This document shows positions 56,220-64,000 of a DNA stretch of 64,000 nt, in pieces. Made by a program: the position numbers and the translations under genes. The notes beneath the pieces are model-generated. The model did no database searches. It worked only from the letters and a program-made list of their open reading frames with translations, and was not told the origin of the DNA. Positions within the stretch are counted from its first letter, which is position 1; each line of letters opens with the position of its first letter. This stretch comes from Telluribacter humicola (GTDB lineage: Bacteria > Bacteroidota > Bacteroidia > Cytophagales > Spirosomataceae): contig NZ_JAFIQT010000004.1 of assembly GCF_017355935.1 (NCBI RefSeq), positions 310,001-374,000 on the forward strand, written 5' to 3'.

Positions 56220-57119
56220 ATGACACTACAAATTACCAACATCACTAAAAGGTATCCCAATGGGGTTCAGGCACTCCGGGATGTTACACTCACTATTCCA
56301 AATGGCATGTACGGCCTGCTGGGACCGAACGGAGCAGGCAAATCGACGCTGATGCGGACGCTGGCAACCTTGCAGGAACCGGATATGGGAAGTATTTACC
56401 TTGATGGAATAGACGTGTTGAACCAGAAAGAGGAGGTGCGCCAGACACTGGGGTACCTGCCCCAGGAGTTTGGCATCTACCCCAAGGCGAGAGCGGAAGA
56501 TTTGCTTGATTACTTCGCTGTGCTTAAAGGCATCACTAATCGGGCTTCCAGAAGAGAAGTGGTAGAAGCATTATTGAAACAAACCAACTTGTGGGACGTG
56601 CGCAGGCAAAAATTGGGTGGCTTTTCAGGTGGTATGAAGCAGCGTTTTGGAGTGGCAGTGGCCTTGCTGGGAAACCCAAAGCTCATGATCGTGGATGAGC
56701 CTACGGCGGGGCTGGACCCGGCAGAACGGGTGCGGTTCTTAAATCTTCTCAGTGAATTGGGTGAGAATAGCGTCGTGATTCTATCTACTCATATAGTAGA
56801 AGATGTGAGCGAACTATGTACCCGAATGGCAATTATCAATAAAGGGCAAATACTGCAGGAAGCGGAGCCGCTAAAAGCAGTAGCGGGACTGCAGGGAAGG
56901 ATCTGGCGCCGTATAGTTGAGAAAAGAGTGTTGCCCCAATTAGAGCAGGACCATAAGGTAATTTCTACTAAACTGCTAAGCGGACGAACAGTAGTTCATG
57001 TCTACAGCGAAGTAGATCCAGGCAATGGCTTTGAAGAGGTAGCACCCGATCTGGAAGATGTCTATTTCACCACCATGGCAGGACATATTGGAAACATTAA
57101 ACCGGAGGTTGCACTATGA
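56220..57119 (+). CDS. ABC transporter ATP-binding protein
   Basis: 299 residues. Walker A GPNGAGKST (35-43), ABC signature LGGFSGGMKQR (near 138-148), Walker B LMIVDEPTAGLDP and the H-loop STHIVEDVSELC are all intact. The last about 80 residues form a C-terminal regulatory tail. The stop codon overlaps the next gene start by 4 bp (ATGA), so it is translationally coupled to the permease/peptidase fusion. Likely powers a bacteriocin- or lipoprotein-type exporter together with that permease. Confidence 0.95.
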   Translation: MTLQITNITKRYPNGVQALRDVTLTIPNGMYGLLGPNGAGKSTLMRTLATLQEPDMGSIYLDGIDVLNQKEEVRQTLGYLPQEFGIYPKARAEDLLDYFAVLKGITNRASRREVVEALLKQTNLWDVRRQKLGGFSGGMKQRFGVAVALLGNPKLMIVDEPTAGLDPAERVRFLNLLSELGENSVVILSTHIVEDVSELCTRMAIINKGQILQEAEPLKAVAGLQGRIWRRIVEKRVLPQLEQDHKVISTKLLSGRTVVHVYSEVDPGNGFEEVAPDLEDVYFTTMAGHIGNIKPEVAL

Positions 57120-60100
57120 AGCTCTGGAATATTTTTCGCTATGAGTTCGCCTATCAGGCAGGGCGAATCTCCACTTGGCTCTGTTTAGCTGTCCTTCTTG
57201 CATTTACAATAGGAATGGGTCAACTCATATCTACTAACGACGGAGTATATCCAAACAATACCCTCCACATTACGGCTATGACTGTTATTGGCGGGCTTAT
57301 CTGGCTCCTGATGGGTGCTTCCATTTGTGGCGAAGCTGCAGCACGTGACGTACAGATGCGTATGCATCCTCTTATCTACACTACCCCAGTTTCTAAGCTC
57401 AACTACCTGGGCGGTCGATTTCTGGCTGCTTTTGGTGTGAACGCGCTGCTAGTACTTGCTTTGCCGGTAGGTTTGCTGCTTTCATTTTACCTGCCAGGTA
57501 TGGAGCAGGATGCATTATTACCTTTCAGGCCATGGGCTTATCTGAGTGTCTTCCTCATAATAGCCTTACCGAATGCTTTTGTAGCAACAGCCCTTCAATT
57601 CACCTTTGCAGTGCTTAGCCGACAGGTGATGGTAAGTTATATGGCCAGCCTGCTCTTAGCCATTTTCCCTCAGCTAATCGCGGTGTCGGCGGCAAACCTA
57701 TTCGGAAATTGGGACCTGGTTAAATTACTGGATCCGGTAGGTGTTGCCGGTATTGTAGTAAATGAACTGGGAACGTGGACGCCCACAGAGAAAAATACGC
57801 GACTAATCACACTGGAAGGGATGTTTCTTTGGAATCGGGTCTTATGGGTCAGTGTGGCTATAGGGTTGTTGTGGCTTACCTACCTCCGCTTCAGTTTTAC
57901 TAACCCCTTAACCAGCAGTTGGTGGAGTCGCTTTAAACGGCGATCAAATGTACAGACTAACACGTATGTCCAAAATCCACTAGTCAGACAAACCGCCATT
58001 ACCTTTCCGCAGGTGGAGCGAAGTTTTGGCTTTGCAACCTGGTTCCAGCAGGTGCTTACGATTGCATGGGCATCTTTTAAGAAAATAGCCAGACACCCAG
58101 CAGGGCTCACACTGGTTGGAGCAATTGCCCTGGCCTCAGTTGCGTTCAGCGACCAAATCATGACTCAGTTTGGGATTCCGCTGCTCCCCACTACCCAGCA
58201 GGTAGTTGACTACCTGACCGCTCCTGTAAGTAACGTCGGTACCGCATGGGTAGTGATTCCGCTACTCATCATGTACTTCGTAGGCGAGCTTATCTGGCAT
58301 GAACGGGAAGGAGGCTTGAGTGATGTTGCTGACGCCGCACCGGTACCGGAATGGGTACTCCTAACAGGTAAATTACTGGGGCTAGGCCTCATCCTTGTTG
58401 TATGGATGGCACTGCTGTTGGCAGGTGGTATAGGGATGCAGTTGGTCCTGGGCTACGATAAACCGGAGATAGGCCTGTACGTGCAGACTCTCTTTGGGAT
58501 ACAGCTAGCAGACTACCTGCTCTTTGCCCTGCTTGCCCTGGTGATACACGTCGTGATAAATCAAAAATATATAGGGTATCTGGTGGTGCTTTTTGTTTTC
58601 AGCTTTATGGCCTTTCCTTCCTATTTCAGGGTGGAGCACACTATGCTCGTTTTCGGAGCAGACCCGGGCTGGTGGTACACCGATATGCGTGGCTTTGGAC
58701 CTTCACTTGGACCGTGGCTGTGGTTTAAGCTCTATTGGGCAGCCTGGGCTTTGCTGCTAGCAGTGGGAGCAAGATTGTTTTGGGTACGGGGAAGAGAACA
58801 AAGTCTGAAATATCGTATTTGGTTGGTACAGCGCCGTTTCACACGATCCACCACCTGGGTGGCCATGCTAGGTGCAGGACTTCTGCTTACTTTGGGGAGC
58901 TTTGTTTTCTACAATACGAATGTGCTCAATGATTACCTGACTGTTTCCGACATAATGGAACGAAAGGCTGCATACGAACTGCGCTACGGCCAGTACAGAA
59001 ACACCCTGCAACCTCAGCTGACGGCTACAAAGCTGCACGTCGAGCTTTATCCTGAACAGCAGGAAGCCCGGATACAGGGTACTTACACACTTGTCAACAA
59101 GGAAACAGAACCCATAGACTCCATACATGTAGGAAGTGTTTCAGGCATCGAGTTTCACGGAGTGGTATTTAATCGTCCAGCTGCCGCGGTACTGATAGAC
59201 AAAGTACTCAACCACCACATATATGCCTTAAAGCAACCACTACAGCCAGGAGATTCGCTACAACTTAACTTCGTAGTGCACTATAATCAGCACGGCTTCA
59301 GTAATAGCGGCACCAACGCACTGGTGATGGAGAACGGTACCAACTTCACGAATTACGACCTGCTCCCAACCATTGGCTACCAACACCATCGGGAAATCGA
59401 TGATGCGGTACTTCGAAAAAGGCATAAGCTTGCTGCGCGTCCTGCGCTACCTTCACTTTGTGATCGGGAGGCGCGTAAAAAGCCATTTAGTTCAGCTCAG
59501 ACTACCCTTGAAACTATTGTAGGCACAGCAAAAAATGAAGTTGCCGTTGCGCCGGGTGCTTTACAGCAAACCTGGACAAAAGGCGACCGACACTACTTCC
59601 ACTACAAAACAAGTGCTTCGATCGGAAGCGAGTACACTATCTTATCAGGGAGTTACGCGGTTCAGGAAAGCAAATGGAAGGATGTCGCGATCACGATTTA
59701 CTATCATCCGGAACATAATCTAAATATAGCTCGAATGCTCGAGAGCGTAAAATCTTCTCTGGCGTACTATTCGGAGCAGTTTGGCCCTTATCCCTATGGC
59801 AATATGAATTTAGTAGAGCGAGCTGGTCCCGGAGGGGGAGCAACTGCGGATGCGGGTATCATCTACTATGGAGAACAGTATGCTCTAATGAATCCCGATG
59901 ACAGTCCGGATGGATTTGACCTTCCCTATTATATATTGGCGCATGAAGTGGGACACCAGTGGTGGGGAGTAGCCAGGTTAACACCAGCCTACGTAGAAGG
60001 AGCCGGTGTTCTGATTGAGGGTCTTGCCGTTTATTCTGGTATGCAGGTACTGGAAAAGGGGTATGGTGATAACCATTTGGGGAAATACGTAAACTATCTG

Positions 60101-60694
60101 CATTCCACCTATGAAATGCCACGCTCACTTGCATCAGCTTCCCTACTCAGGGCCAATGAGGCGTTTCTGTACTATCGAAAGGGTGGACTCGCTATGCATG
60201 CTTTGAGTAAGTACATCGGTAAGGAAAAGGTAAACGATGCGCTCCGGCGTCTCCTCCAGAAACGTACCTCCGGAGAGCTCCCCCTACCGACTACCTTGGA
60301 CCTCTATCAGCAGATACAGAATGTAACCCCTGACTCATTGAATTACCTGTTACATGACCTGTTTAAAGAGAACACGTACTGGCGTCTTAAAACAGAGCAG
60401 TTTACCGCAGCGCAAACGAAAGCAGGAAGTTGGCTGGTAACGATGCAGGTACAGGCTCAAAAGGTAATAGTAGATAGTACGGGGCAGGAAAAGGAAGTGC
60501 CGATGAATGATTGGCTGGAAGTTGGGATTTACGAGGAAGGTAAAGAATTAAATAAACCACTCTACCTCAAGATGCACCGTATCCATTCCGGTAAGCAGAC
60601 CATAACCGTGAGAGTGCCGCGAAAACCTGATCGTGGTGGAGTTGATCCTAACCACCTGATGATTGACCTCAGACGTGATGATAATATGAATTAA
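57116..60694 (+). CDS. ABC-2-type permease fused to M1-family aminopeptidase
   Basis: 1192 residues. About residues 1-600 hold two sets of six hydrophobic segments (LCLAVLLAFTIGMGQLIS, VIPLLIMYFVGELIWHEREG), i.e. a duplicated ABC-2 permease. From about 630 to the end an M1 gluzincin domain follows: VERAGPGGGATADAGIIYYGE, the zinc motif HEVGH at 943-947 with LIEGLAVYSG about 20 residues on, and a C-terminal beta domain. The HExxH and the second Glu are intact, so it could be an active peptidase, probably on the outer face of the inner membrane. This fusion is known in Bacteroidota ABC systems of unclear cargo; coupling to the ATPase is direct. Confidence 0.92.
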   Translation: MKLWNIFRYEFAYQAGRISTWLCLAVLLAFTIGMGQLISTNDGVYPNNTLHITAMTVIGGLIWLLMGASICGEAAARDVQMRMHPLIYTTPVSKLNYLGGRFLAAFGVNALLVLALPVGLLLSFYLPGMEQDALLPFRPWAYLSVFLIIALPNAFVATALQFTFAVLSRQVMVSYMASLLLAIFPQLIAVSAANLFGNWDLVKLLDPVGVAGIVVNELGTWTPTEKNTRLITLEGMFLWNRVLWVSVAIGLLWLTYLRFSFTNPLTSSWWSRFKRRSNVQTNTYVQNPLVRQTAITFPQVERSFGFATWFQQVLTIAWASFKKIARHPAGLTLVGAIALASVAFSDQIMTQFGIPLLPTTQQVVDYLTAPVSNVGTAWVVIPLLIMYFVGELIWHEREGGLSDVADAAPVPEWVLLTGKLLGLGLILVVWMALLLAGGIGMQLVLGYDKPEIGLYVQTLFGIQLADYLLFALLALVIHVVINQKYIGYLVVLFVFSFMAFPSYFRVEHTMLVFGADPGWWYTDMRGFGPSLGPWLWFKLYWAAWALLLAVGARLFWVRGREQSLKYRIWLVQRRFTRSTTWVAMLGAGLLLTLGSFVFYNTNVLNDYLTVSDIMERKAAYELRYGQYRNTLQPQLTATKLHVELYPEQQEARIQGTYTLVNKETEPIDSIHVGSVSGIEFHGVVFNRPAAAVLIDKVLNHHIYALKQPLQPGDSLQLNFVVHYNQHGFSNSGTNALVMENGTNFTNYDLLPTIGYQHHREIDDAVLRKRHKLAARPALPSLCDREARKKPFSSAQTTLETIVGTAKNEVAVAPGALQQTWTKGDRHYFHYKTSASIGSEYTILSGSYAVQESKWKDVAITIYYHPEHNLNIARMLESVKSSLAYYSEQFGPYPYGNMNLVERAGPGGGATADAGIIYYGEQYALMNPDDSPDGFDLPYYILAHEVGHQWWGVARLTPAYVEGAGVLIEGLAVYSGMQVLEKGYGDNHLGKYVNYLHSTYEMPRSLASASLLRANEAFLYYRKGGLAMHALSKYIGKEKVNDALRRLLQKRTSGELPLPTTLDLYQQIQNVTPDSLNYLLHDLFKENTYWRLKTEQFTAAQTKAGSWLVTMQVQAQKVIVDSTGQEKEVPMNDWLEVGIYEEGKELNKPLYLKMHRIHSGKQTITVRVPRKPDRGGVDPNHLMIDLRRDDNMN

Positions 60695-61834
60695 CAGGAT
60701 GGGGAAAAGGATTGCCCCTGACAGGCCTTACCGGAAATTCCCGAATAAGAAAAAATAATTGATAAACTAAGCCTTTGATTGCTTGCATGTAAATCTGCCT
60801 GGATGGATGTTTTATTCTATTCAGGCGGATTTAACTTTGTTCATTGTTCACGCTGTAGTTCTTGTTCAATTTATTTTCAGACGGAATCTGATCTCTTGGC
60901 TATAGCTTTTCGGACTCTATCTTCTCAATAATGATATCTCTAAGCGCTTTATACTATAGACCTTATTTAAGCATACAAGTAGTACTACTTTCCTATCACT
61001 ATAAATCTAATGACGTATAAGTAGTTGAGTTACTATTTTTAGACTACTATTGAGGGAATTTCATAAGCCATTACAACCTCTTTTGACATCTCTAATTATC
61101 CATAAACAGGGTACCTGGTGATGGAATGCCAGGTAAGTGGTATCAGGTACCCTATTAATTAGTGTATAGCCCAAAATTTTCTTTAAATAAGTATTTATAG
61201 ATAGAGAAATTGTGGACAAAACCAGAACTATATATGTGTGCTCAAGAAGCAGAAGTTGTTATATACTAATACATTAGATGTGTTACAAGAAGAAAAAGCG
61301 CGTCAATACAAATTCTGTGCCAACCTGTAAATTAAGTAATTGCTGGGTAATGTTTTACTCATTATGTATCTCAATATTACACACATTAGAATCATATCTT
61401 TAATGAAGGTATAGCAAAGAAGCTGTTTTGAATCATAATTCATGTTGGCACACTAATTAAAGAAGATAGAATGTTAAGCACCATTCATTCACTTCGACAT
61501 ATCCATACCAATGACAATAACTGACTGCTCCAACCCACCAAGCAGACTACTACCGGAACAAGCTCTCCCTATATCTGGCATTCACTTAGTCAAGGCCAAA
61601 CAACGTCCTTTAGCCATACGCTATAAAGTATACTGTTGATAAACAACTATTTCAGTATAAGGGCGATCAACTGCCAATGTAAAGGAGAAGGTTTGTTGCT
61701 ATTAATCTGGCTCTAAAGCTCCCTCTAGCTGTTCTCTTCCTCGTCCATTCTCATCTGTTAGCCGGTATAACCAGTTCTTGTCATTATCCAGGAATTCCTA
61801 TGGAATTCCCCATACCATATTTATCAAGAAAAAT
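60695..61834. other. 1.1-kb gene-poor region
   Basis: AT-rich. An imperfect nested hairpin lies at 61108-61153 (agggtacctg with caggtaccct, with an inner acctgg/ccaggt pair). A 42-codon frame at 61511-61639 and a further protein-like stretch near 61650-61790 may be gene fragments, but neither has features I can support. Holds the Wzi gene promoter region. Confidence 0.45.
61108..61153. repeat. nested inverted repeat with GGTACC arms
   Basis: Outer arms agggtacctg (61108-61117) and caggtaccct (61144-61153), inner arms acctgg (61113-61118) and ccaggt (61129-61134) that compete for the same bases. Could be an attenuator or an old terminator. Confidence 0.4.
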
Positions 61835-63457
61835 ATGAATAGATATGTACTGCTGATTGTGAGTATGCTGTCGTTGACAACACAGGCACAGGAGCTTCAA
61901 AAGGAGCCTAAAGAGCAGGACTTCAACTTTACCGGAGTCCAAAAATCCGCTTCTCCCAGCTATACGCTTTCTACTACTACTAAGCCTGTTCTAACTAAGG
62001 CGGCCCCAGAAGACAAAGAAGAGACTCAGGCTCCGGAGGCTGGCTGGCGCACCACCCGCTTTCAGGTTGAAACCGGCACCTACCTCGCTCACACAACCGG
62101 CAGTAACTTACCCTTCTGGTTCAGAGCCAATCAGCAAGGTACAGCCCCGAAAGGTCCCGTTGCGGCAGTTTTGCATGGAAGTGTCCATACTGGTTATCGT
62201 TCCAGGCCTGTAACTACAACCTGGGGCAAGCCTGACTTTGGTTACGGAGTTGAAGTACTACTTAACACATCAAGTAGTCATACCCAAGTGTTACTGCCCC
62301 AGGCTTACGCCAAGATGCGAGTGGGCCCTCTGGAGTTGTACGGGGGACGCCGACGTGAAGTGGTAGGTCTGATGGATACGCTGCTTTCTTCGGGTTCCTA
62401 TATCTGGTCTGGCAATGCCCTGCCTCTGCCTAAGCTGGAACTGAGTCTGCCTGATTACTGGCCCGCCCGCTCATTCATAGGTGTTAAGGGAAGTTACTCT
62501 CACGGCTTCTTCGAAAGCTCCCGACCATTTGTTGACGGGGCTCGATTGCACCAAAAATCACTGTACGTGAGACTGGGAAAGGCCAATAGCCGGATAAGGC
62601 TTTACGGGGGTGTCAACCACCAGGTACAGTGGGGAGGACGCTCACCCTTCTTTTCTACGGACGGAGAACTACCGGGAAGTATGCTTGCCTATCTATATGT
62701 CGTATCAGCCAAAAGCGTGAGGGGTGACTCTCTAAAGTTTGGCAACAGCTTTGACGGGGGGAACAGAGTAGGTAATCATCTGGGGACGCTGGATGGCGCC
62801 CTGGAAATACAGCTGCCTAGTTCTTCTCTGATGCTTTACCGACAAAGCGTGTATGAAGATGGTTCTCTGTTTCTGATGACTAGCGTTATCGATGGACTTA
62901 ACGGCCTCAGCTGGCAAAATCGCCGCCGTTATCGGCAGGGCTTCGTACTACAAAAACTGACAGTGGAGTACCTGCATACTATGAGCCAGGGAGGAGCTGT
63001 ATTTCAGGATTACCCGGCTAAGCTACGCGGACGGGACAACTACTTTAACCATGCTCAGTACCGTGACGGCTGGTCTTACTACGGGCGTACCATTGGTACT
63101 CCCTTTATAACAGCCAATGAGGAGCTGCGACAAGGTTTACCAGCTGCTGGCGGGGCTTTTACCAGTAATAATCGGGTTCAGGCCGTGCACATAGGGGCAG
63201 CAGGCCGTTTGTCACAAGCTGTGAATTTTTTAGGAAAGGTGTCTTACTCGCGCAATGCAGGTACATACGATGCTGCTTTTCAGCCATTACTACCCCAATT
63301 ATCGGCATATATGAGCGTTGGAGCAGATCTAGCTTTTCTGGATGGGGTAAATGTGAGTGGTGCGGTAGCCTGGGACAGAGGGCAGCTACTTGACGATGCA
63401 CTGGGTTTACACCTACGCATCAGAAAGACCTGGACTGACCGCTATAAGCGTGATTAA
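61835..63457 (+). CDS. Wzi-like capsule assembly outer membrane protein
   Basis: 540 residues from ATG 61835; an upstream in-frame start at 61778 adds 19 residues before the signal peptide (NRYVLLIVSMLSLTTQAQ) and is rejected. From about 80 the sequence is a beta-barrel-type protein with the Wzi pattern: TGTYLAHTTGSNLPFWFRANQQG, LYGGRRREVVGLMDTLLSSGS, SPFFSTDGELPG and the final alternation typical of outer-membrane strands. In other bacteria Wzi anchors capsular polysaccharide at the surface; here it may do so or bind exopolysaccharide. No other capsule genes are in the window. Confidence 0.85.
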   Translation: MNRYVLLIVSMLSLTTQAQELQKEPKEQDFNFTGVQKSASPSYTLSTTTKPVLTKAAPEDKEETQAPEAGWRTTRFQVETGTYLAHTTGSNLPFWFRANQQGTAPKGPVAAVLHGSVHTGYRSRPVTTTWGKPDFGYGVEVLLNTSSSHTQVLLPQAYAKMRVGPLELYGGRRREVVGLMDTLLSSGSYIWSGNALPLPKLELSLPDYWPARSFIGVKGSYSHGFFESSRPFVDGARLHQKSLYVRLGKANSRIRLYGGVNHQVQWGGRSPFFSTDGELPGSMLAYLYVVSAKSVRGDSLKFGNSFDGGNRVGNHLGTLDGALEIQLPSSSLMLYRQSVYEDGSLFLMTSVIDGLNGLSWQNRRRYRQGFVLQKLTVEYLHTMSQGGAVFQDYPAKLRGRDNYFNHAQYRDGWSYYGRTIGTPFITANEELRQGLPAAGGAFTSNNRVQAVHIGAAGRLSQAVNFLGKVSYSRNAGTYDAAFQPLLPQLSAYMSVGADLAFLDGVNVSGAVAWDRGQLLDDALGLHLRIRKTWTDRYKRD

Positions 63458-63536
63458 TCACATGTTTATATTGATTATTGAAACTACAACAGCTATGTAT
63501 CTATACAAATAGCGCGGTAAAAATAGTATCTCATAT

Positions 63537-63579
63537 AGGTGTCTTGTCCCCAACTCAACGAGTGGAGGCTGAGACACCT
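63537..63579 (+). terminator. weak hairpin after the Wzi-like gene
   Basis: Arms aggtgtct (63537-63544) and agacacct (63572-63579), followed by tattttc, about 80 bp past the stop. Confidence 0.5.
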
Positions 63580-63822
63580 TATTTTCTGCAACCATGTTAG
63601 TACTTTATTCCATTGATGGTATAGTTCGCCTTCTAAATAGTTCATGCACCTCCTGTTGATATTGGAGTAATCACTCTACTACATTGTTGATAGCCCAATC
63701 GACATAAAAGGAAGTATATGATTAGTGGCCTTACCATCGGTTATTGACTTTATAATGTATAGTCTGCGACTCCCATTCATGTGCATAGCGTATATAAATA
63801 TACCGTTACAACGGTAATTGTA

Positions 63823-63933
63823 ATGAGCCTCATTACTCGTCCATGGCAGATCAGTTTTGTTTACTTTATTATACTTATCTTTGTCCTACCTCTAGTCTTT
63901 GAATATATCACACGCTTAGCCATAGAAAAATAA
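63823..63933 (+). CDS. possible small single-pass membrane protein
   Basis: 36 codons from ATG 63823 with a possible GTG 14 codons upstream. It has one clear hydrophobic segment (ISFVYFIILIFVLPLVFEYI) flanked by polar, charged ends, so it would be a single-pass peptide. It ends 21 bp before the response-regulator start on the same strand, so an operon is possible. Small frames of this kind also arise by chance, and I cannot name a family. Confidence 0.35.
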   Translation: MSLITRPWQISFVYFIILIFVLPLVFEYITRLAIEK

Positions 63934-63954
63934 TAACCATCACCCTCTTGTATT

Positions 63955-64000
63955 ATGAAGAAGATTAAAATTGTAATTGTTGAAAATGATGAGGATGAAC
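63955..64000 (+). CDS. response regulator receiver protein, first 15 residues (cut by window edge)
   Basis: ATG at 63955 opens MKKIKIVIVENDEDE and runs off the right edge. The hydrophobic strand followed by an acidic cluster is the start of a receiver domain. Only the N-terminus is visible, so output domain and partner are unknown. Confidence 0.7.
   Translation, partial: MKKIKIVIVENDEDE

Larger units (their letters stand above)
63458..63954. other. intergenic region before the final response regulator
   Basis: A weak hairpin (63537-63579, aggtgtct with agacacct) probably terminates the Wzi gene. A possible small membrane gene lies at 63823-63933. Otherwise AT-rich and featureless. Confidence 0.5.

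Noticed and set aside
61511-61639. 42-codon frame in the gene-poor region
   Set aside because: No hydrophobic segment, motif or promoter support; likely chance or a fragment, so not listed as a gene.
1-64000. CRISPR arrays, tRNA and rRNA genes
   Set aside because: No regular spacer-repeat pattern, tRNA T-loop context or rRNA-like conserved blocks were noticed on either strand by eye.

Overview
The window looks like a chromosomal segment of a free-living Bacteroidota, most likely a Cytophagales/Spirosomataceae-type bacterium. The support is SusC/RagA and SusD/RagB pairs, a type IX secretion (T9SS) C-terminal sorting domain, PKD/malectin/Kelch mosaics, CBU_0592 and choice-of-anchor families, weak or absent Shine-Dalgarno signals, and single-domain response regulators beside PAS-rich kinases. 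The placement is inferred from gene families, because no rRNA or other marker gene is present. The palindrome GGTACC is strikingly common in all reading frames and in intergenic DNA.

1-10 kb: a SusC-type receptor cut by the window edge, a secreted propeller-like protein, a DUF218/YdcF lipoprotein, a secreted amidohydrolase, an ACS-type MFS sugar-acid transporter, a five-unit repeat protein, a DUF234-type ATPase with a nuclease-like C-terminus behind an unusual array of inverted repeats, and an M81 metallopeptidase (MlrC family). 10-15.3 kb: a PAS/GAF hybrid-sensing histidine kinase flanked by two related single-domain response regulators, then a solitary tyrosine recombinase. 15.5-22.5 kb: a 2298-residue T9SS cargo protein with an internal 654-bp tandem duplication.

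23-41.3 kb is the most coherent region: a polysaccharide-utilization-like locus. A LacI-type regulator with an added N-terminal zinc ribbon is divergent from SusC-SusD. A perfect 32-bp palindrome with a LacI-like centre lies between them. Downstream, all on the plus strand, are a predicted FMN-bind-like membrane-anchored protein, a Tat-exported FAD-dependent oxidoreductase, a six-hairpin glycosidase-like protein, an SSS-family symporter, a GH2 hydrolase and a second, cytosolic FAD-dependent oxidoreductase, ending at a strong terminator. Capture and periplasmic cleavage or oxidation of a glycoside, symport of the product and cytosolic oxidation is the natural reading, but the substrate cannot be read from sequence.

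41.3-54.7 kb: AraC regulator, aldehyde dehydrogenase, a carboxypeptidase-regulatory/S41 protease fusion, a secreted alkaline-phosphatase-superfamily phosphodiesterase, a choice-of-anchor I lipoprotein, an Old Yellow Enzyme, a spore-photolyase-like radical SAM protein, a nitrilase pseudogene (nonsense codon plus loss of the catalytic Cys region), a LysR regulator and a CBU_0592 membrane protein. 54.7-64 kb is gene-poor and AT-richer: a small zinc-finger protein, a decayed reading frame with three TGA stops, an ABC ATPase plus a permease fused to an M1 aminopeptidase, a Wzi-like outer-membrane protein, a possible small membrane protein and the start of a response regulator. No tRNA, rRNA, CRISPR array or complete insertion sequence was recognised.
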